Assembly: GCF_014189505.1 (NCBI RefSeq) | Contig: NZ_CP050301.1 | Coordinates: forward strand, 3,231,501 to 3,295,500 | Length of the DNA stretch: 64,000 bases | Reading direction: 5' to 3' | Source: Phyllobacterium sp. 628 | GTDB taxonomy: Bacteria > Pseudomonadota > Alphaproteobacteria > Rhizobiales > Rhizobiaceae | Shown here: piece by piece, positions 61,821 through 64,000 of the stretch | Position numbering within the stretch: position 1 is the stretch's first letter | Layout: each line of letters opens with the position of its first letter | Position numbers and translations under genes: made by a program | The notes under the pieces: generated by a model | Told to the model about the DNA's origin: nothing | The model's input: the letters and a program-made list of their open reading frames with translations, nothing else | Database searches by the model: none

Positions 61821-62405
61821 ATGATGTTTCGAACCCTTCTCACTGCGGCTATCAGTTTGACAGTCCTGAATACCGCGTACGCGGACGGTGCCATAACCCG
61901 CCTCATCACAGCGTCCGACAAGACACGTCTGGAAAAATACCAACAGACAAGGACAAAGGCTGTTGATGAGGCCAAAAAGAGCGGAACCCCGGCCGATATT
62001 TCCACCCTGAACCAGATATTGACCAAGCCTAACCTCCCCTTCAGCCAGGATTTCGACATGACGGGAAACTGGCAATGCCGAACCATCAAACTTGGAGGCA
62101 TGGCCCCTGCACTCGTTATCTATGGCTGGTTCAAATGCAAGGTAACGGATGACGGATCAGGCTGGGCACTTGAGAAGGTAACGGGCTCACAGCGCACCAA
62201 AGGCCGGTTCTATACCGAGAGTGATACCCGCCTGACCTATCTTGGCACTGGCTATGTCTCCGGTAAAAAACCTGCCAAATACGGTGCAGGCCCGGAAACC
62301 GACGAGGCTGGCTATGCCTATCGCACCGGGAAAAATGCCTTTCGTGTTGAGTTTCCCGCACCGTATCGCGAATCCCTCATGGATATTATGGAATTGAAAC
62401 GCTGA
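61821..62405 (+). CDS. Exported DUF4893-family protein
   Basis: 194 residues from the paired ATGs at 61821/61824, with AAAGGA upstream; an in-frame start at 61755 would bury the signal peptide. Signal peptide MMFRTLLTAAISLTVLNTAY cut near AYA. The mature domain follows the DUF4893 layout: FDMTGNWQCRTIKLGG, YGWFKCKVTDDGSGWALEKVTGSQRTKG, LTYLGTGYV and a C-terminal FPAPYRESLMDIMELKR. Function unknown, probably periplasmic. It lies between DUF1638 and exoD-like genes without clear link to either. Confidence 0.82.
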   Translation: MMFRTLLTAAISLTVLNTAYADGAITRLITASDKTRLEKYQQTRTKAVDEAKKSGTPADISTLNQILTKPNLPFSQDFDMTGNWQCRTIKLGGMAPALVIYGWFKCKVTDDGSGWALEKVTGSQRTKGRFYTESDTRLTYLGTGYVSGKKPAKYGAGPETDEAGYAYRTGKNAFRVEFPAPYRESLMDIMELKR

Positions 62406-62473
62406 CGGCCGCTCGTCATTGCAATGTCACCTTTCGCCCTCCATATGGGCAAAGTTGAACAAAGACGAGATTC

Positions 62474-63145
62474 ATGGCTGCAATAGACGTAGAAGATCAG
62501 AAGAAATCGGATGAGGCGGCAGCGCATTCAAAAATGGAAAATGACTCGCGGCCATTGTCACAGGTTTTCGAAGATTTGGCGCGCACAACCACCGCGCCGG
62601 TATCTTTCAGCGAACTTGAAGATGCCTTCAACGACCGCAGCTTTGCAGCCCTTCTGACATTCTTCGCCATTCTCAATCTGCTGCCGCTTCCTCCGGGAAC
62701 CGGTATTGTAACAGGTATTCCACTCGTTCTCGTTTCCGTTCAAATGGTCATGGGGCGTGAGTCCGTCTGGCTCCCGGCATTTATGCGGACAAAATCCATT
62801 GCGCCAGAGCGCTTCCGTCAAGTTTCTAACAAGGTGGTGCCGTGGCTCCAGTGGTTGGAGCGATTTATTCGCCCGCGCAACTGGCCATTCTCGCAGCGTC
62901 AGGGCGACCGCTGGCTTGGCGCATTCACGACGGTTTTGGGCATGTCCGTCGTTATACCCATGCCGCTTTCCAATTGGCTTCCGGCGCTTGCCACCGCCAT
63001 CATCGGCATCGCCCTGTGCGAACGGGATGGCCGACTGATGCTGGGCGGTCTTATACTGGGCGTTGTCTCGATCAGCATTGTCTTCGGCTTTGCCTTCATT
63101 GCCGCCAATGTGTTTGCCTACCTCCTCACCTTCTGGCCGTTCTGA
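62474..63145 (+). CDS. exoD: ExoD-family membrane protein
   Basis: 223 residues. A short charged N-terminus (about 30) is followed by the ExoD pattern: FEDLARTTTAPVSFSELEDAFNDRSFAALLTFFAILNLLPLPPGTGIVTGIPLVLVSVQMVMGRE split over several helices, WPFSQRQGDRWLGAF, and a helical C-terminus AFIAANVFAYLLTFWPF. ExoD is needed for normal exopolysaccharide levels and alkali tolerance in rhizobia; its biochemical activity is unknown. Position between C1 genes is probably incidental. Confidence 0.87.
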   Translation: MAAIDVEDQKKSDEAAAHSKMENDSRPLSQVFEDLARTTTAPVSFSELEDAFNDRSFAALLTFFAILNLLPLPPGTGIVTGIPLVLVSVQMVMGRESVWLPAFMRTKSIAPERFRQVSNKVVPWLQWLERFIRPRNWPFSQRQGDRWLGAFTTVLGMSVVIPMPLSNWLPALATAIIGIALCERDGRLMLGGLILGVVSISIVFGFAFIAANVFAYLLTFWPF

Positions 63146-63268
63146 ACTAAAATTACTGTCGCAAAAGCAACAATGCCGGGCGTCGCATTTGAGTGGGCGC
63201 ACGTCGTGAGATAGCAAGCTTACCCCCTGATTTTCCGGCAAAACGGTCCTTGTTGGAGGATTAAGCGC

Positions 63269-63571
63269 ATGGCCGATCTTATTGTCGTTTATTGGCGGGA
63301 CATTCCTGCACAAGTGACCGTCAAAAAAGGCCGTCAAGCCGCCAAGCGCGAACTTCCTCTCCGATTTACTGAGGCCATCGACATGTGTGCGATGCGCATA
63401 GGCGCCCGGGATTCCGACGCCTATCTGGCAGAATGGCGCCGGGGAACTCCGGTGCCGGTGAGTGATGATCTGGACGCAGAGGCTGATGCAGCCCTCGCCC
63501 GTATTGACAGCGAATATCATCGGGAACGCCTCGTGGCGCTAGTAAAGGCAGGCGGACATGACAATCCATGA
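63269..63571 (+). CDS. Virulence-factor-domain (PF13769-type) small protein of the C1 cluster
   Basis: 100 residues beginning MADLIVVYWRDIPAQVTVKKGRQ. The segments VYWRDIPAQV, KRELPLRFTEAIDMCAMRIG and DAYLAEWRRG are typical of this small family, which repeatedly accompanies MttB, DUF1638 and MTHFR-like genes in alphaproteobacteria. Function unknown despite the family name. GGAGGA lies before the ATG. Its last 14 nt overlap the start of the MTHFR-like gene, which shows coupling. Confidence 0.85.
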   Translation: MADLIVVYWRDIPAQVTVKKGRQAAKRELPLRFTEAIDMCAMRIGARDSDAYLAEWRRGTPVPVSDDLDAEADAALARIDSEYHRERLVALVKAGGHDNP

Positions 63572-64000
63572 ACTGAAAGCAAAGCCAATGACAAAGATCG
63601 CAGCATCCATTGAAGTGGCGGCACGCCAGGCTATCGAATCGCAGGACTTGCCTGGTCTGTTCCCGGAAGGGACACGGGTCTACATCACGGATATGGGAAC
63701 CGATGGCGTCGATACATTGACCGCTGCTGCCAAGCGCATTCATGATCTCGGCTACAAGCCCGTCCCCCACATCGCATCCCGCCGCCTTGGAACACGGGCC
63801 GCTCTGGAAACCCGCATCCGCCGCGCCGCTGAAGAAGCAGGCGTGACCGACGTACTCGTCATCGGTGGCGGTCTCGAACGTCAGGCTGGAGATTTCTCCT
63901 CGACGATGGAAGTACTGGAAACAGGCTTCTTCGACAAATATGGCATCACCGAAATGGGCGTTGCCGGTCATCCTGAAGGCAGCCCTGAGTTTTCCGAAGC
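63558..64000 (+). CDS. Methylenetetrahydrofolate reductase-like protein, N-terminal part
   Basis: Reads open from the ATG at 63558 (AAGGCAGG upstream) to the window edge, 147 residues: MTIHELKAKPMTKIAASIEV, then LPEGTRVYITDMG-like VYITDMGTDGVDTLTAAAKR, KPVPHIASRRLGTRAALETRIRRAAEEAG and VLVIGGGLERQAGDFSSTMEVLETGFFD. The barrel pattern fits the MetF-like group found in corrinoid C1 clusters, which would oxidise methyl-THF to methylene-THF. The rest is outside the window. Confidence 0.88.
   Translation, partial: MTIHELKAKPMTKIAASIEVAARQAIESQDLPGLFPEGTRVYITDMGTDGVDTLTAAAKRIHDLGYKPVPHIASRRLGTRAALETRIRRAAEEAGVTDVLVIGGGLERQAGDFSSTMEVLETGFFDKYGITEMGVAGHPEGSPEFSE

Overview
Organism. Gene content points to an alphaproteobacterium of the order Hyphomicrobiales (Rhizobiales), probably near Phyllobacterium, Brucella/Ochrobactrum or Mesorhizobium. 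The reasons are the acpXL-fabF-fabF-adh-lpxXL locus for the very-long-chain lipid A acyl group, an aerobic-type cobalamin gene set (cobNOPQW plus cbiD), a small entericidin-like lipoprotein, and short dispersed palindromic repeats. This placement is inferred from gene families; no search was run.

Layout. 0-3 kb: partial aldose 1-epimerase, succinate-semialdehyde dehydrogenase, AEC carrier. 3-8.6 kb: a degenerate histidine-phosphatase-like exported protein, then the lipid A C28-acyl locus, in which no fabZ is seen and one fabF is frameshifted. 8.7-13.4 kb: a three-subunit molybdoenzyme, probably a SoeABC sulfite dehydrogenase. 13.5-20 kb: an M20 deacylase with a Dpp-type peptide ABC importer. 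20-37.5 kb: cobalamin synthesis (cobD, C, B, A, cbiD, K, M, E, O, N, W, P, Q) with a B12 riboswitch upstream of cobP-W-N-O. cobG, H, I, J and L are not in the window. 37.6-39.8 kb: valine-degradation acyl-CoA dehydrogenase and mmsB, followed by a candidate structured RNA. 41.6-49.3 kb: a quaternary-amine/TMAO-type ABC importer, an MttB-family methyltransferase and a dimethylglycine-dehydrogenase-like flavoprotein. 49.5-53.4 kb: PhnD-like protein, desaturase, XRE regulator, homocysteine methyltransferase. 53.4-54.6 kb: an IS110-family element. 54.7-57.4 kb: ECF sigma factor and a broken VWA protein. 57.5-64 kb: ferredoxin-like protein, second MttB paralogue, cognate corrinoid protein, DUF1638, virulence-factor domain protein and a methylenetetrahydrofolate-reductase-like gene cut by the window edge.

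How it fits together. B12 synthesis, a methylated-amine importer, two MttB-family proteins without an in-frame amber codon, a corrinoid protein, an MTHFR-like gene, DMGDH and a homocysteine methyltransferase suggest corrinoid- and folate-linked demethylation of betaines or methylamines in an aerobe. The specific substrates are inference.

Most striking sequence-level result. The IS110 element sits inside one copy of a ~120-bp hairpin repeat present six times here. Its 188-nt leader folds by eye into a 5' stem-loop plus two guide loops. The first loop carries segments matching both halves of the site the element occupies; the second matches the element's own joined ends. This is the arrangement known for IS621-type bridge RNAs.

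Caution. Single-base indels, mostly in homopolymer runs, break fabF1, cobC, cobA and the VWA gene (twice), and possibly the start of the first mttB. Base-calling or assembly error is a serious alternative to gene decay.
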